Positions 1-8,179 are shown, counted from the stretch's first letter. The stretch: DNA of 33,818 nucleotides from Anaerolineae bacterium (GCA_017303775.1 JAFLCH010000004.1:19722-53539); one strand, 5' to 3'. Notes: generated by a model not told the origin, from the sequence alone. Made by a program: numbers and translations.

Positions 1-2
1 TT

Positions 3-599
3 GAATATGATGACACACAAGGCTTTGCAGCAAAAACACTGAGCATTGGAAATGTGGAGATCATCCTGCTGGAACGTAAGGCACTCAGTTGGGCGCAGTG
101 GGCTATTATTGCGCCTACGCCTGCGGCAGAGTCTGTATGGAGTGCAATTTTGGAAGCAGGACAAAGCGCCGGGATACGACCAGCAGGATCACTTACTTTC
201 AATGTGCTGCGAATACGCGCTGGAAGACCGGGAATTGGGCGCGAACTCAGCACGGATTTTATCCCCTTAGAAGCCGGTTTATGGGATGAAGTTAGTTTCT
301 CGAAGGGCTGCTACACGGGGCAAGAAATCATCGCACGGATGGAGAGCCGAAACCGACTTGCAAAAACAATCGTGAAGCTGGAACTAGAGCAGATCATTAG
401 CGCGCCAACAAAGCTCTTCATAGAGGGAAAAGATGCCGGGATATTGACGAGCAGCGTCACTACCCCAGATGGTGAGCATCTTGGTGTGGGTTTTGTGAAG
501 CCAGCATTTGCAGAAGTCGGGCGGGTTTTATATACAGCGGACGCAAATGTTCCGGTACGGATCAAAGAATTGGCCGGAAGCCAACCACCTCAGCTGTAA
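3..599 (+). CDS. YgfZ/GcvT-like folate-binding protein (5' truncated by window edge)
   Basis: The reading frame is open to the left edge, so the true start lies outside the window; GTG at 54 is internal, because in-frame codons from position 3 continue the protein. The visible part is the C-terminal half of a YgfZ/COG0354 protein, a GcvT-fold folate-binding protein that in known members supports iron-sulfur enzyme repair. The family signature KGCYTGQE is present just before an ARMESR motif, and a C-terminal beta-barrel-like segment (GVGFVKPA) follows, as expected. It converges on the FtsB-like gene with only about 14 bp between stop codons and no obvious terminator. GcvT itself is less likely because the KGCYxGQE motif is specific to the YgfZ group. 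Confidence 0.85.
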   Translation, partial: EYDDTQGFAAKTLSIGNVEIILLERKALSWAQWAIIAPTPAAESVWSAILEAGQSAGIRPAGSLTFNVLRIRAGRPGIGRELSTDFIPLEAGLWDEVSFSKGCYTGQEIIARMESRNRLAKTIVKLELEQIISAPTKLFIEGKDAGILTSSVTTPDGEHLGVGFVKPAFAEVGRVLYTADANVPVRIKELAGSQPPQL

Positions 600-613
600 G
601 CCAGTACGAAGCA

Positions 614-1075
614 TTAGAACTGGGGCGGAGAACTGTCGAAAAAAAGTGACCACCAGAGCTGCCAAGACTCGGCTTGGGGCGGCATGGTTTGTACCAATAC
701 GGTTTCTTCGGGCTGGGGTGTGGATTGAGCGGACTGTGGTTCACCGACAGGGACAATCAAGCGCTCACCGGGGCGTACCATCTTCCCTTCATCATGCGCC
801 CATGCTTCTACATAGGCGTCACTTTCAACGTAATCCCGTTCCTGAATAAGATTGGCCTGTTCGAGTTCAAGACGCTCGATCTCTAATTTCAATTGGTTAT
901 ATTTCTGCTGAAGCGGCTGACCGGCAGAAACCAAGCTGGTGAAATTCAGGCCTAAGATCAAGCCGATGGCGAGGATAGCCGCAAACATGATTTGAAGACC
1001 GGAAAGCTGGCCGGTTCGCTTGCGATCCGAGCGTTTTGGTTTTTCGGGAGCTGTTTCGGACATACCTACACTCAT
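614..1075 (-). CDS. FtsB/DivIC-like septum formation initiator
   Basis: A 153-residue protein with a basic cytoplasmic N-terminus, one membrane segment (about residues 27-50) and a coiled coil (about 55-85, ending ELEQANLIQERD). It then has the typical FtsB/DivIC tail, SDAYVEAWAHDEGKMVRPGE, in which a short helix is followed by a MVxPGE turn. Family members bind FtsL/FtsQ and help assemble the divisome at the septum. The Pro/Gln-rich extension after residue 110 is longer than usual. It lies just downstream of tRNA-Leu on the same strand, separated from it by a terminator. An internal Met at residue 5 is an alternative start. Confidence 0.8.
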   Translation of the reverse strand: MSVGMSETAPEKPKRSDRKRTGQLSGLQIMFAAILAIGLILGLNFTSLVSAGQPLQQKYNQLKLEIERLELEQANLIQERDYVESDAYVEAWAHDEGKMVRPGERLIVPVGEPQSAQSTPQPEETVLVQTMPPQAESWQLWWSLFFDSSPPQF

Positions 1076-1114
1076 CCACGCATCACTTCAGCAAATGATA
1101 GCTCAGGAGTAGGA

Positions 1115-1140
1115 AATAAAAAACCCGGATGTACCGGGTT
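1115..1140 (-). terminator. Rho-independent terminator of tRNA-Leu
   Basis: A perfect 7-bp stem (1122-1128 with 1134-1140, arms AACCCGG/CCGGGTT) closes a 5-nt loop. On the minus strand it is followed by a run of T residues (TTTTTATT). It sits 3 nt past the tRNA-Leu 3' end and before the FtsB-like gene. Confidence 0.8.
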
Positions 1141-1143
1141 CTG

Positions 1144-1228
1144 TGCCGAAGGTGGGAGTCGAACCCACACTCCAGTAATAGGAACTACGCCCTGAACGTA
1201 GCGCGTCTGCCAATTCCGCCACTTCGGC
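1144..1228 (-). tRNA. tRNA-Leu(CAG)
   Basis: An 85-nt class II tRNA. The acceptor stem GCCGAAG/CTTCGGC has discriminator A. The anticodon stem CTACG/CGTAG carries loop TTCAGGG, giving anticodon CAG. There is a long variable arm (TCC..GGA) and a T arm GTGGG-TTCGACT-CCCAC. The 3' CCA is not encoded. The long variable arm and the A discriminator both fit leucine. Confidence 0.95.
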
Positions 1229-1241
1229 ATACAGTAATGAT

Positions 1242-1269
1242 ATGTTATCAAATCGGCATCTAAAGTCAA
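1242..1269 (-). promoter_or_regulatory. Likely promoter of tRNA-Leu
   Basis: On the minus strand a -35 TTGACT (1264-1269) is 16 nt from a -10-like TAACAT (1242-1247), ending about 13 nt before the mature tRNA. The -35 is strong (5/6) and the -10 weaker (4/6). Confidence 0.45.
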
Positions 1270-1314
1270 CACCGAGTTTCTCAATATTTACTCAGGTTAG
1301 AGGGTTTATGAGCG

Positions 1315-1323
1315 TGCTATAAT
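1315..1323 (+). promoter_or_regulatory. Extended -10 promoter of the SH3b/serine hydrolase gene
   Basis: A perfect TATAAT (1318-1323) is preceded by TGC, the extended -10 arrangement. No good -35 is seen at 17-18 nt. The predicted start near 1330 leaves a leader of about 34 nt before the ATG at 1364. Confidence 0.55.
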
Positions 1324-1363
1324 GCACGGGTCGTGAAAAAGAATAGGTTTAAGATAAGTCCTG

Positions 1364-3055
1364 ATGAAACGTTTTGCATTCATAATCCTTGTCATATGCT
1401 GTGCTGTGCTGTTGATTGGATTACCCCTTATCGTACAAGGGCAACAAAGCACGAACGCTACTGCTGAGGCAGTGGGACAAGCGAATTTGCGAGCAGGAAC
1501 TGATGTTAATGCAGCACTCCTCGGGCAAATCACAAGCGGCACACGATACCCCATATTAGGACAAAGCCAATTTTACCCATGGCTGCTATTGGGTGATCCG
1601 ACAACGCAGCAACCAATCGGGTGGGTATTCCGGGAACTGGTGAATGTGGTTGGCGATACAAGCAATGTTCCTTATACCGAAGTACAGGTTGGCACAAGCG
1701 GGATTGTGGCCGCAACACCTACGGTACAACTCGTGAACTCGACACCAGTAGCGCCTATCAACGGCAGCGTAACACCCTCGCCAGTATCTATAACAGGCGT
1801 TTATGGGGTTGTGCGGGGTGAGATCAATATTCGATACGGGCCGGGGGTTGATTTCCCACGCGTAGGGATCGGTCGTGAAGGTGAGCGATATGAGATTACA
1901 TCACGACACACCCAATTTCCGTGGGTTGAAATTCGGTATCCAGATGCTCCGAATGGATTCGGATGGGTGGCGAATGATTTATTGCAAATTGAAGGCAATA
2001 TCTTCAATGTACCCGCGACCAGTCAAACAAACTTTAATTTCCCGACACTCACTCCTACGGCAGCCGCAGTCCAAGCTAGCAGCATCACGCAAGGCACACC
2101 TGTAGCTATCAGCCCAGCATTTCAGGGAATAGGTGACGCCATATGGGGAGAGATGTTGGAGGCTGGTTTCGAGCCAGAGACGAGCAAACTAGCGGCAATG
2201 TTCCTGATGAATCTGCAAACGGGAGAGGCTCTAACATTCGGAAACCAAATTGCCTTCAGCGGCATGAGCCTTAATAAAATTCCAATTCTGGCAACCCTGT
2301 ACAGCATATTGGAAGGCCCCCCTACCCCGGAAACGGCACTGGCGGTGGCGGGAATGATGGTGTGTAGTGAAAACAGCGCATCAAACGCTTTGATGCGAAC
2401 GATAGGATCCGGCGATGAATATGCGGGAGCGCAAGCGGTCACAGCATTCATGAGCCGATTAGGTGCAGGGAACACGTTTATCGTGGCTCCATTTCTTGTG
2501 CCGGGGGCTACCCCTGCCCCAGTACGCGCGCCTACGACACAAGCTGACCAAGTAAGGGCACAACCCGATTATTCCAACCAAATGACGGTTGATAATATGG
2601 GGTGGTTACTGGCGGGGATCTATCAATGTGCCGCAAATGAAACCGGCATACTGATAAGCCAGTTTCCGGGCGCCTTCAATGGGCGTGAATGCCGACAAAT
2701 GCTCGATATTATGAGTGACAACAACCTCGGCTTGCCTCTCATGATGAGTTCAGGTGTGCCACCGAATACACGTGTAGCACACAAGCACGGTTATATCAAC
2801 GATACTCACGGGAACGCAGGAATCGTGTTCTCTGCGGGTGGGGATTATGTGCTGGTGATTGCGATGCACGGCCCGACATGGTTGGAATCCAGCGAAACCT
2901 TCCCGCTCATTAGCGATGCCGCTCGACGGATGTATAACTACTTGAACCCGACGGCCACCTTGGAAAGCAATTTAGGCTATTCGATTGCGGGTGTTGATGA
3001 GTGCTTGCTGGCGAGCCGAGACTCGATTGATCTCATTACTTCGGCTGATGGATGA
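1364..3055 (+). CDS. Secreted SH3b-domain protein with class A beta-lactamase-like serine hydrolase domain
   Basis: 563 residues: a signal peptide or N-terminal membrane anchor (1-26), two SH3b-like domains (about 35-97, with NLRAGTDVNA, and about 143-210, with NIRYGPGVDF), and Thr/Pro-rich linkers. A beta-lactamase-2/class A type domain (about 255-527) follows. The catalytic motifs are recognisable: SxxK as S302-L-N-K305, an SDN equivalent as S335-E-N337, and a KTG equivalent as K474-H-G476. The fold is shared by beta-lactamases and penicillin-interacting peptidases. The SEN and KHG variants and the SH3b domains argue for an envelope-associated hydrolase rather than a drug-resistance enzyme, but this is inference. 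The gene is monocistronic, with a hairpin just after the stop. Confidence 0.82.
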   Translation: MKRFAFIILVICCAVLLIGLPLIVQGQQSTNATAEAVGQANLRAGTDVNAALLGQITSGTRYPILGQSQFYPWLLLGDPTTQQPIGWVFRELVNVVGDTSNVPYTEVQVGTSGIVAATPTVQLVNSTPVAPINGSVTPSPVSITGVYGVVRGEINIRYGPGVDFPRVGIGREGERYEITSRHTQFPWVEIRYPDAPNGFGWVANDLLQIEGNIFNVPATSQTNFNFPTLTPTAAAVQASSITQGTPVAISPAFQGIGDAIWGEMLEAGFEPETSKLAAMFLMNLQTGEALTFGNQIAFSGMSLNKIPILATLYSILEGPPTPETALAVAGMMVCSENSASNALMRTIGSGDEYAGAQAVTAFMSRLGAGNTFIVAPFLVPGATPAPVRAPTTQADQVRAQPDYSNQMTVDNMGWLLAGIYQCAANETGILISQFPGAFNGRECRQMLDIMSDNNLGLPLMMSSGVPPNTRVAHKHGYINDTHGNAGIVFSAGGDYVLVIAMHGPTWLESSETFPLISDAARRMYNYLNPTATLESNLGYSIAGVDECLLASRDSIDLITSADG

Positions 3056-3062
3056 TTCAAAA

Positions 3063-3088
3063 GGGGACTGCAATAGTCAGCAGTCCCC
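3063..3088 (-). terminator. Hairpin terminator between convergent genes
   Basis: A 9-bp stem GGGGACTGC/GCAGTCCCC (3063-3071 with 3080-3088) with an 8-nt loop. On the minus strand it is followed by TTTT, so it fits as the terminator of the leftward sugar transporter operon. On the plus strand the downstream sequence is not T-rich, but the hairpin may still act on the serine-hydrolase transcript. Confidence 0.6.
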
Positions 3089-3112
3089 TACCCTAACTCT
3101 ACTAAACCACGA

Positions 3113-4102
3113 CTAGCCTTTTACGCTCCCCAATGTCAGGCCTGAAATCAAATATTTCGACTGCCAGACAAAGAGAATCAGCACCGGTATCGTCACAAAA
3201 ACTGAGCCGGCAGCGTATTTTCCCCAATCCGTATCGAACTGTGCGATGAGATCAGCAAGGCCAAGTGGCCATGTTCGGACCGCACCCGCTTGAAGGATCA
3301 CGCGGGCGACCAGATATTCTGACCAAGCAGCGAGGAAGTTGAAGAGAAAAACGATGGAGAGCGCCGGGGTGGAAAGCGGAAGGATAACCTTCCAAAAGGC
3401 TTCAAGGCGGTTACATCCATCCACCATCGCTGCTTCTTCAAGATCAACCGGGATCGTGTCGTAGTAACCTTTCAAAATCCAGATACTGAAGGGGACTGCG
3501 GTTGTAGTATAAGCAAGCATCAAACCAATGATGCTATTGGAGAGGTTGAGCTGTGCCACGATCACAAAGATAGGGACGAGGAGCATGCCAGCCGGGATCA
3601 TCTGCGTGGTGAGCAAGAAAATAAGGGCAGGACGCCGACCCGGAAAACGCCAACGACTGAAGGCATAAGCCCCTGTGGCTGCAATGATGACACCCATTAT
3701 TGAAACGCTCACCGTGATGACAAAGCTGTTCCATATCCAGAGCAAGAACGCTTCTTCTTGAAACAGTGCGACGATGTTATTCAAGGTGGCGTTAGCGGGG
3801 ATAATGTCTAACGAGCGGGAAAGTAAGCTGTCGGACGGGCGAAGCGCAATACTGATCACACGAAGAACCGGATAGATGGAGATCAACGAGTAGAAAACCA
3901 AGATGCCATGATAAGGCTTCCAGATCGACAAGCCGACCCACGCGCCGATCAGTAGATAAGCAAGATTCATGCCGTTGAGCAGGGTTAGGAGTAACCCGCC
4001 TGCGGCTAGTAGGATCGCAATTCCCTGCCGAATTTGCTTGATGGTGAAACCTGAGCTAGCTGATCCATCGGGTGATGGGGCTGATTTTGTGACTGTACTC
4101 AT
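3113..4102 (-). CDS. Sugar ABC transporter permease, MalG family
   Basis: A 329-residue inner-membrane permease of the CUT1 carbohydrate importer type. It has two N-terminal hydrophobic segments (about 25-62) and then the usual six-helix core. The EAA loop that docks the ATPase is at about 222-246 (EEAAMVDGCNRLEAFWKVI), and the C-terminus GLTLGSVKG is typical of MalG. It is last in the operon and overlaps the upstream permease by 4 nt, so the two are translationally coupled. The N-terminal extension is longer than in enteric MalG. The substrate cannot be read from the sequence. Confidence 0.9.
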   Translation of the reverse strand: MSTVTKSAPSPDGSASSGFTIKQIRQGIAILLAAGGLLLTLLNGMNLAYLLIGAWVGLSIWKPYHGILVFYSLISIYPVLRVISIALRPSDSLLSRSLDIIPANATLNNIVALFQEEAFLLWIWNSFVITVSVSIMGVIIAATGAYAFSRWRFPGRRPALIFLLTTQMIPAGMLLVPIFVIVAQLNLSNSIIGLMLAYTTTAVPFSIWILKGYYDTIPVDLEEAAMVDGCNRLEAFWKVILPLSTPALSIVFLFNFLAAWSEYLVARVILQAGAVRTWPLGLADLIAQFDTDWGKYAAGSVFVTIPVLILFVWQSKYLISGLTLGSVKG

Positions 4103-5238
4103 CGATCATATACCTCTTTTAAGCCACCGCTCGTTGTAATCCAGACGACTGCAAAAACAAACAGAATCAAGAAAATAACAATGGAAAAGGCTGCCGCAAA
4201 ACCCAATTCCTGAGTTGCCGATTCACCAAATGCAGCATTATAGAGCGCGGAAACCAAGATATTCGTCTTTTCGGAAGGGCCGCCGCGTGTGACCAAATAG
4301 ACCACATTGAGCTGATTAAATGTCCAGATTACGTCAAGGGTAATGGCAGGAATGAGGATGGGCCTCAATAAGGGAATGGTAATGGCTTTGAAGCGCTGCC
4401 AAGCATTGGCACCGTCCATCTGAGAGGCTTCATAATACTCGGCAGGAATACTTTGCAGGCCGCCTAGGAGCATGACCATATAGAACGGGATGCCAAGCCA
4501 GACATTGACAAATATGACTGCAATGAAGGCTGGAAGCTCTTCACTTAGCCAATTTACCTTCGTCATGCCCAAGGATGTCAAAACTTGATTGACAAACCCG
4601 TAATCCGCATGAAATTCTTGACGCCAAGTTAAACCCACAATCACTGTGGGAATCGCCCATGGTATCACGATGAGGGAACGGTAGATTCCTCGAAAGCGGA
4701 TTTTCTGGTTCATGATGAGGGCAAGGGCAAGCCCACCTAAGAAGTGAAAGATCACATTCACGCCCGTCCAGACGACTGTGCGGCCAAATAGAACCGGGAA
4801 GGTCGAATCAGCGGTGCGCAGAAGACGTCCCCATACCAAGTTACCATCAGCATCACGCTGAATTTCACCATCACGCACACGGAAAAATACCTGCGTGAAG
4901 TTGTTAATGGCGTAATCGAGACCGTAGAGGTGATCAAGTTCACACTCGCGGCCACGAGCAACAGGACTATAGCAGACAAACGTATTCCGCTTCAGGTCGG
5001 AGAAGGCGAGTATGACGTTAAAGATCAAGGGGTAAATAAGGAACAATACCAGCGCCACTACAGCCGGTGACAGCAGTGTATAGGCCAAAGCATGTTTAGT
5101 CTTGATGACACGGGTGAGGAAGTAATACAAACTAACTTCGAGAACAACGATGCCAATGCTGACACCGATAAGCAGCGGTATGACCTGACTTAACGTCGCG
5201 CCAATGGTATCGGCAGTCAAGCCACTTATGCTTTCCAT
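4099..5238 (-). CDS. Sugar ABC transporter permease, MalF family
   Basis: 379 residues, using the ATG at 5238 because a clear ribosome site (AGGAGA, 5245-5250 on the plus strand) lies about 8 nt upstream; a start further out at 5271 has no such site. Hydrophobic helices are interrupted by a periplasmic-type loop (about 83-150) between the first and second core helices, as in MalF. The EAA motif is at about 270-294 (EASQMDGANAWQRFKAITIP). It forms the heterodimeric channel with the downstream MalG-like protein. No ATPase gene is nearby, so the importer probably borrows a shared MsmX/UgpC-type ATPase encoded elsewhere. Confidence 0.9.
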   Translation of the reverse strand: MESISGLTADTIGATLSQVIPLLIGVSIGIVVLEVSLYYFLTRVIKTKHALAYTLLSPAVVALVLFLIYPLIFNVILAFSDLKRNTFVCYSPVARGRECELDHLYGLDYAINNFTQVFFRVRDGEIQRDADGNLVWGRLLRTADSTFPVLFGRTVVWTGVNVIFHFLGGLALALIMNQKIRFRGIYRSLIVIPWAIPTVIVGLTWRQEFHADYGFVNQVLTSLGMTKVNWLSEELPAFIAVIFVNVWLGIPFYMVMLLGGLQSIPAEYYEASQMDGANAWQRFKAITIPLLRPILIPAITLDVIWTFNQLNVVYLVTRGGPSEKTNILVSALYNAAFGESATQELGFAAAFSIVIFLILFVFAVVWITTSGGLKEVYDR

Positions 5239-5259
5239 AATGGGTCTCCTAAAAATTGA

Positions 5260-5281
5260 GGCGGAGCACATCGGCTCCGCC
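5260..5281 (-). promoter_or_regulatory. Intercistronic hairpin between binding protein and permease genes
   Basis: A perfect 8-bp stem GGCGGAGC/GCTCCGCC with a 6-nt loop lies between the binding-protein stop (5321) and the permease start (5238). In the transcript it is followed by TCAATTTTTA, so it can act as a leaky terminator or 3' stabiliser that lowers permease relative to binding-protein expression. Confidence 0.6.
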
Positions 5282-5320
5282 CCGGGATTCGAGATTTAAT
5301 TTATGGAGAAGAATGTCGCG

Positions 5321-6556
5321 TTATGCACAAGCGTCTTCAGCAGCGAACTGCGCTTCAGCCGCAGCATCCGCAGCAGTGATGCTATCAGCCATCACGCCTT
5401 CCAAGTTCGGACGAACAGCATCCCACATGCAACGCAGGTTTGCATCAGCAGGCATACCGATACCGGTTTCGAGGATAGCAGCCGCATCAGCGAGGATCGG
5501 GTCCTTCTCAGCATCAACGGTTACAGCCTCGATAGCGGGCAGGTTGTTGGTGCCGATGGAGATAGTCTGAACGGCATCCACATCAGTGGTTAACCAAGTG
5601 ACCAGCGAAACAACAGCATCCAACTGTGCGCCTTCAACGGTCACGGGAATGCTGAGGAACTTGCCAGAGGTAAATGGTTTCGGACGTTCGCCATTGGGCA
5701 GAGCCGGCCACGGAGCAAGACCCAGATTATCCGGTCCCAAAGCTGGTGATGCTTCGACATTCAGGTAGTCGCCCAACGCCCAAACACCGTTCAAAATCAT
5801 GGCAGTCGTGCCTTCTTTGAAGCCGCCATCAGCACAACCATAATCGCATTCAGTGGGTACAACTTCCTGAACAAACTTGAGGTCATGGACAAATTGATAG
5901 GCATTCACCCATGCTTCAGTATCCATGGTGAAGTTGCCATCTTCATCGAACACGCTACCACCAAAACCATGAACGAAAGGCAGGAACCAGAATGGTTCAT
6001 TCAGGTTATAAGCGAAACCCTGAACACCTTCGTTATCAGCTTCGACCTGAGCAGCGATTTCGTACAGCTCATCCCATGTATCCGGGGGGGTGGCAACAAG
6101 GCTCTTGTTGTACATCAACATGAGGTGGTTACCAGCAGTGAGCGGAACACCAAAAGTAGCACCGGAAACCTGAGCAGCGCCGATGTTATAGGGATAGAGG
6201 GAGATGTCAAACAGTTCATCGAGAGGTTGTACTAAACCAGCATCCTCATAAACACCAATGGGGTCATTGGGGCCGAGGATAATATCCGGCAGACCCTGCC
6301 CTGCCAAACCAGCAGCAAGCAAGTCATTACGCTGGGTTTCGGTATCCTTATGAACGAGTTCGAGCGTTGAACCGGGAGCAACTGTCTCGGCCCAAGTTGC
6401 AAAGAGGGACTGAAGCGTTTCTTCGAACAGTGGATCTTCCTGGCTCCAGATCGTGATGGTCACCGGTTCCAACGTATCTTGAGCGAAGACAGAGGTAAAA
6501 CTACCGACCGCCAAAAGGGCAAGCAAGAGCAAGGCAAAAAGATTCCTGTGCTTCAT
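5321..6556 (-). CDS. Extracellular sugar-binding protein of ABC importer (SBP family 1)
   Basis: 411 residues when started at the ATG at 6556, which gives a good signal peptide: basic MKHR, a Leu/Ala-rich core, and cleavage after FAQ near residue 26. A GGAAAGGA site lies upstream; a start at 6577 would add seven residues before the basic region. The mature part has the maltose-binding-protein fold pattern: an ITIWSQ first strand, a DIILGPNDPIGVYEDAGLVQPLD lobe-1 segment interrupted as usual, and a YNKSLVATPPDTWDEL hinge segment. It captures a sugar or oligosaccharide outside the membrane and delivers it to the two downstream permeases. The ligand is unknown. Confidence 0.9.
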   Translation of the reverse strand: MKHRNLFALLLLALLAVGSFTSVFAQDTLEPVTITIWSQEDPLFEETLQSLFATWAETVAPGSTLELVHKDTETQRNDLLAAGLAGQGLPDIILGPNDPIGVYEDAGLVQPLDELFDISLYPYNIGAAQVSGATFGVPLTAGNHLMLMYNKSLVATPPDTWDELYEIAAQVEADNEGVQGFAYNLNEPFWFLPFVHGFGGSVFDEDGNFTMDTEAWVNAYQFVHDLKFVQEVVPTECDYGCADGGFKEGTTAMILNGVWALGDYLNVEASPALGPDNLGLAPWPALPNGERPKPFTSGKFLSIPVTVEGAQLDAVVSLVTWLTTDVDAVQTISIGTNNLPAIEAVTVDAEKDPILADAAAILETGIGMPADANLRCMWDAVRPNLEGVMADSITAADAAAEAQFAAEDACA

Positions 6557-6644
6557 ACTATTAAACATCCTTTCCATAAACGGAAGCTAACTTCAGAAAA
6601 GACTAACCTTAAATGAAAACATTCATAAACGGCTAATCTCAGAT

Positions 6645-6673
6645 ACTATAACTTCGGCCCACGTATTCGGCAA
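6645..6673 (-). promoter_or_regulatory. Promoter of the sugar importer operon
   Basis: On the minus strand, -35 TTGCCG (6668-6673) and -10 TATAGT (6645-6650) are separated by exactly 17 nt, leaving a leader of about 80 nt before the ATG at 6556. It lies in the only long non-coding gap of this region (6557-6893). Confidence 0.55.
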
Positions 6674-6835
6674 GGCTATAAATGTAATAATGCACGATTT
6701 TAATATGGCAAACTGCACAATTGTTTTCGCTTTAAACGTTTTGAGAAATGAGATGTATTTTGACAGAGTGAGTATAAATTTTTAGAGGAAAATACAGGTT
6801 ACTCGAGTAAATGATCGATGAGAAGGAATGAGGTC

Positions 6836-6860
6836 AGCATATGCGACATGCACATATGCT
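6836..6860. repeat. Inverted repeat AGCATATG/CATATGCT in the 6557-6893 gap
   Basis: A perfect 8-bp inverted repeat with a 9-nt spacer, itself containing GCATAT-type half-sites. It lies 34 bp beyond the stop of the leftward unknown gene and about 160 bp upstream of the sugar operon promoter. No T-run follows on either strand, so it is not a classic terminator; it could be an operator or a processing hairpin. Apart from this and the promoter at 6645-6673, I see nothing in the gap. Confidence 0.4.
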
Positions 6861-6893
6861 AACACATAGATGAAGAAGGTAATTATGTAGAAA

Positions 6894-7472
6894 TCAGTGC
6901 TGAAAGGCTGAAGTTGATGCAGCTTGATAATAACTTCTGCGCAAGGTGTAATGAACAAGCGAGATAGAGAGAGCATCTAGCCAGTCAAGCAAATAATCAA
7001 GCAGGTCACGAACCAAGGCGACATCGGATGAAATCTGTGAAGCGTTTGCCAAGCCTAAAGACAAATACTTCTTTATGGCGAGGTGTGATTCAGGGGTGAC
7101 ATCCGGGTATTGGGTTGTAACATAGGCAAAAACGGAAGCCATTTCGACCTGCTGATAGGTATCCAAATCTTGCGTCAAGAAGAGAGGGGCAAGATCAACT
7201 GCGAAACGCATTTGAATCTCGCTAATCAGCCGATTACGAACATCAAAATGTGTTTCGCGAAGGGTGATTAGGCGTTGGTGGACATCTTGAGCTAAACCTT
7301 GAAGCAGGTCGAGCGGTGGAGGTTCTAGCCAAAGCTGCGATTGGATGAATTCCTCCAAGTAGATAGGAGTGCCTTCGGTCAAGCAGCGTTCGAATATTTC
7401 CATCGCTTCTGCGCGAAGATTATTCTGTTCCGCTAATGCAAAGAATTCGAGAGCACTCAACTGATCAAGCAT
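6894..7472 (-). CDS. Hypothetical protein, no recognised domain
   Basis: 192 residues. The ATG at 7472 is chosen because an AGAGGA site lies about 9 nt upstream and the start overlaps the TGA stop of the DUF971 gene by one base (TGATG), a coupling arrangement. The protein is rich in Leu, Gln and acidic residues, appears mostly helical and soluble, and has no Cys, signal peptide or membrane segment. It contains a QMRFAVDLAPLFL stretch and repeated LLDYLLDWLDAL-like amphipathic helices near the C-terminus. I do not recognise the family. Its position as last gene of a three-gene unit with a DUF971 protein and an HhH protein suggests a housekeeping role, without direct evidence. Confidence 0.65.
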   Translation of the reverse strand: MLDQLSALEFFALAEQNNLRAEAMEIFERCLTEGTPIYLEEFIQSQLWLEPPPLDLLQGLAQDVHQRLITLRETHFDVRNRLISEIQMRFAVDLAPLFLTQDLDTYQQVEMASVFAYVTTQYPDVTPESHLAIKKYLSLGLANASQISSDVALVRDLLDYLLDWLDALSISLVHYTLRRSYYQAASTSAFQH

Positions 7473-7804
7473 CAATTCATTTCCTCTGGCGGACATAAGC
7501 GCCACAAATATTCCCAAGTGTAAATGCCGGTATGGTGGCCATCATCCCAAGATGGTTGAAGGGCATAATTACCGACCATTTCCAAGGATTGAAGCGTATA
7601 AGAACGCTTCGGTTTAAGTACCAATATGTTGGTAGGATCAAATTCTCGGCCCATAAATTGATGTCCACCACGGCATTCAACACAGGGACAAGCTTCTCGA
7701 AGTTCCGAGAGCGGGTATTTACACACGCGGTCATCCTGCCAAGCTATTTCCAGATACCCCTCCAACTTATTGAGGGTAATCGCTTTTGGGCGAATCGTAG
7801 TCAT
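7472..7804 (-). CDS. DUF971 (GBBH-like N-terminal domain) protein
   Basis: 110 residues covering a single DUF971 domain, related to the N-terminal domain of gamma-butyrobetaine hydroxylase. Diagnostic segments are the cysteine cluster around C39-P-C41-V-E-C44 followed by RGG, and the VGNYAL..SWDDGHHTGIY block near the C-terminus, ending in a TWEYLW helix. In other bacteria stand-alone DUF971 proteins often sit near iron-sulfur or Mrp/ApbC genes. Here the neighbours are an HhH protein 15 bp upstream and an unknown gene overlapping the stop by one base. A GAGGACCGGA site precedes the ATG. Confidence 0.85.
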   Translation of the reverse strand: MTTIRPKAITLNKLEGYLEIAWQDDRVCKYPLSELREACPCVECRGGHQFMGREFDPTNILVLKPKRSYTLQSLEMVGNYALQPSWDDGHHTGIYTWEYLWRLCPPEEMN

Positions 7805-7819
7805 TCCGGTCCTCGACCC

Positions 7820-8179
7820 CTAGGTGTTCGATGTAGAAATACGTTTAGATGCCTGTTCGATCCACTGATCTCTTTGAATACGATTGGCGGTAATTCGAAC
7901 CCCCGTTAAACGCTGTGACAAAACTTCAGCATTTTGGGCAGCAAGTTGAGCGAAGTTATAAATCCCAATCGCATTCAATGCCCGTTCATAGGATGGGCCG
8001 ATGCCATCAATTTGGGTCAAATCATCCTTCACGACAGGGTTACGAGTACGCGATGACACGGGTGGGGTTGGCTGTGGCACACGAGGAGCCGGGATAGGCT
8101 GCGCATTTTGCTCGGACCATAGCCGAACCAAGTAAAGCCCCAATGTTATAAGGGTGAACAGATAGAATTTGCGGCGCAT
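7820..8179 (-). CDS. Membrane-anchored helix-hairpin-helix protein
   Basis: 119 residues from the ATG at 8179, which has a GGAGG site 7 nt upstream; a start at 8254 would give an N-terminus without features. A single N-terminal membrane helix (about 5-20) is followed by a Pro-rich linker (28-45) and an HhH region (about 52-100: DDLTQIDGIGPSYERALNAI, then FAQLA). The motif resembles the predicted 5' nuclease/flap-endonuclease-like HhH group (COG3743) and the C-terminal HhH of ribosomal-protein-L21-linked proteins. It may bind DNA or mediate protein contacts at the membrane; no catalytic domain is present. Confidence 0.7.
   Translation of the reverse strand: MRRKFYLFTLITLGLYLVRLWSEQNAQPIPAPRVPQPTPPVSSRTRNPVVKDDLTQIDGIGPSYERALNAIGIYNFAQLAAQNAEVLSQRLTGVRITANRIQRDQWIEQASKRISTSNT

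Noticed and set aside
6782..6976. A 64-codon minus-strand frame beyond the unknown gene
   Set aside because: It overlaps the 3' end of the gene at 6894-7472 in another frame, is hydrophobic by AT-richness, and has no ribosome site.
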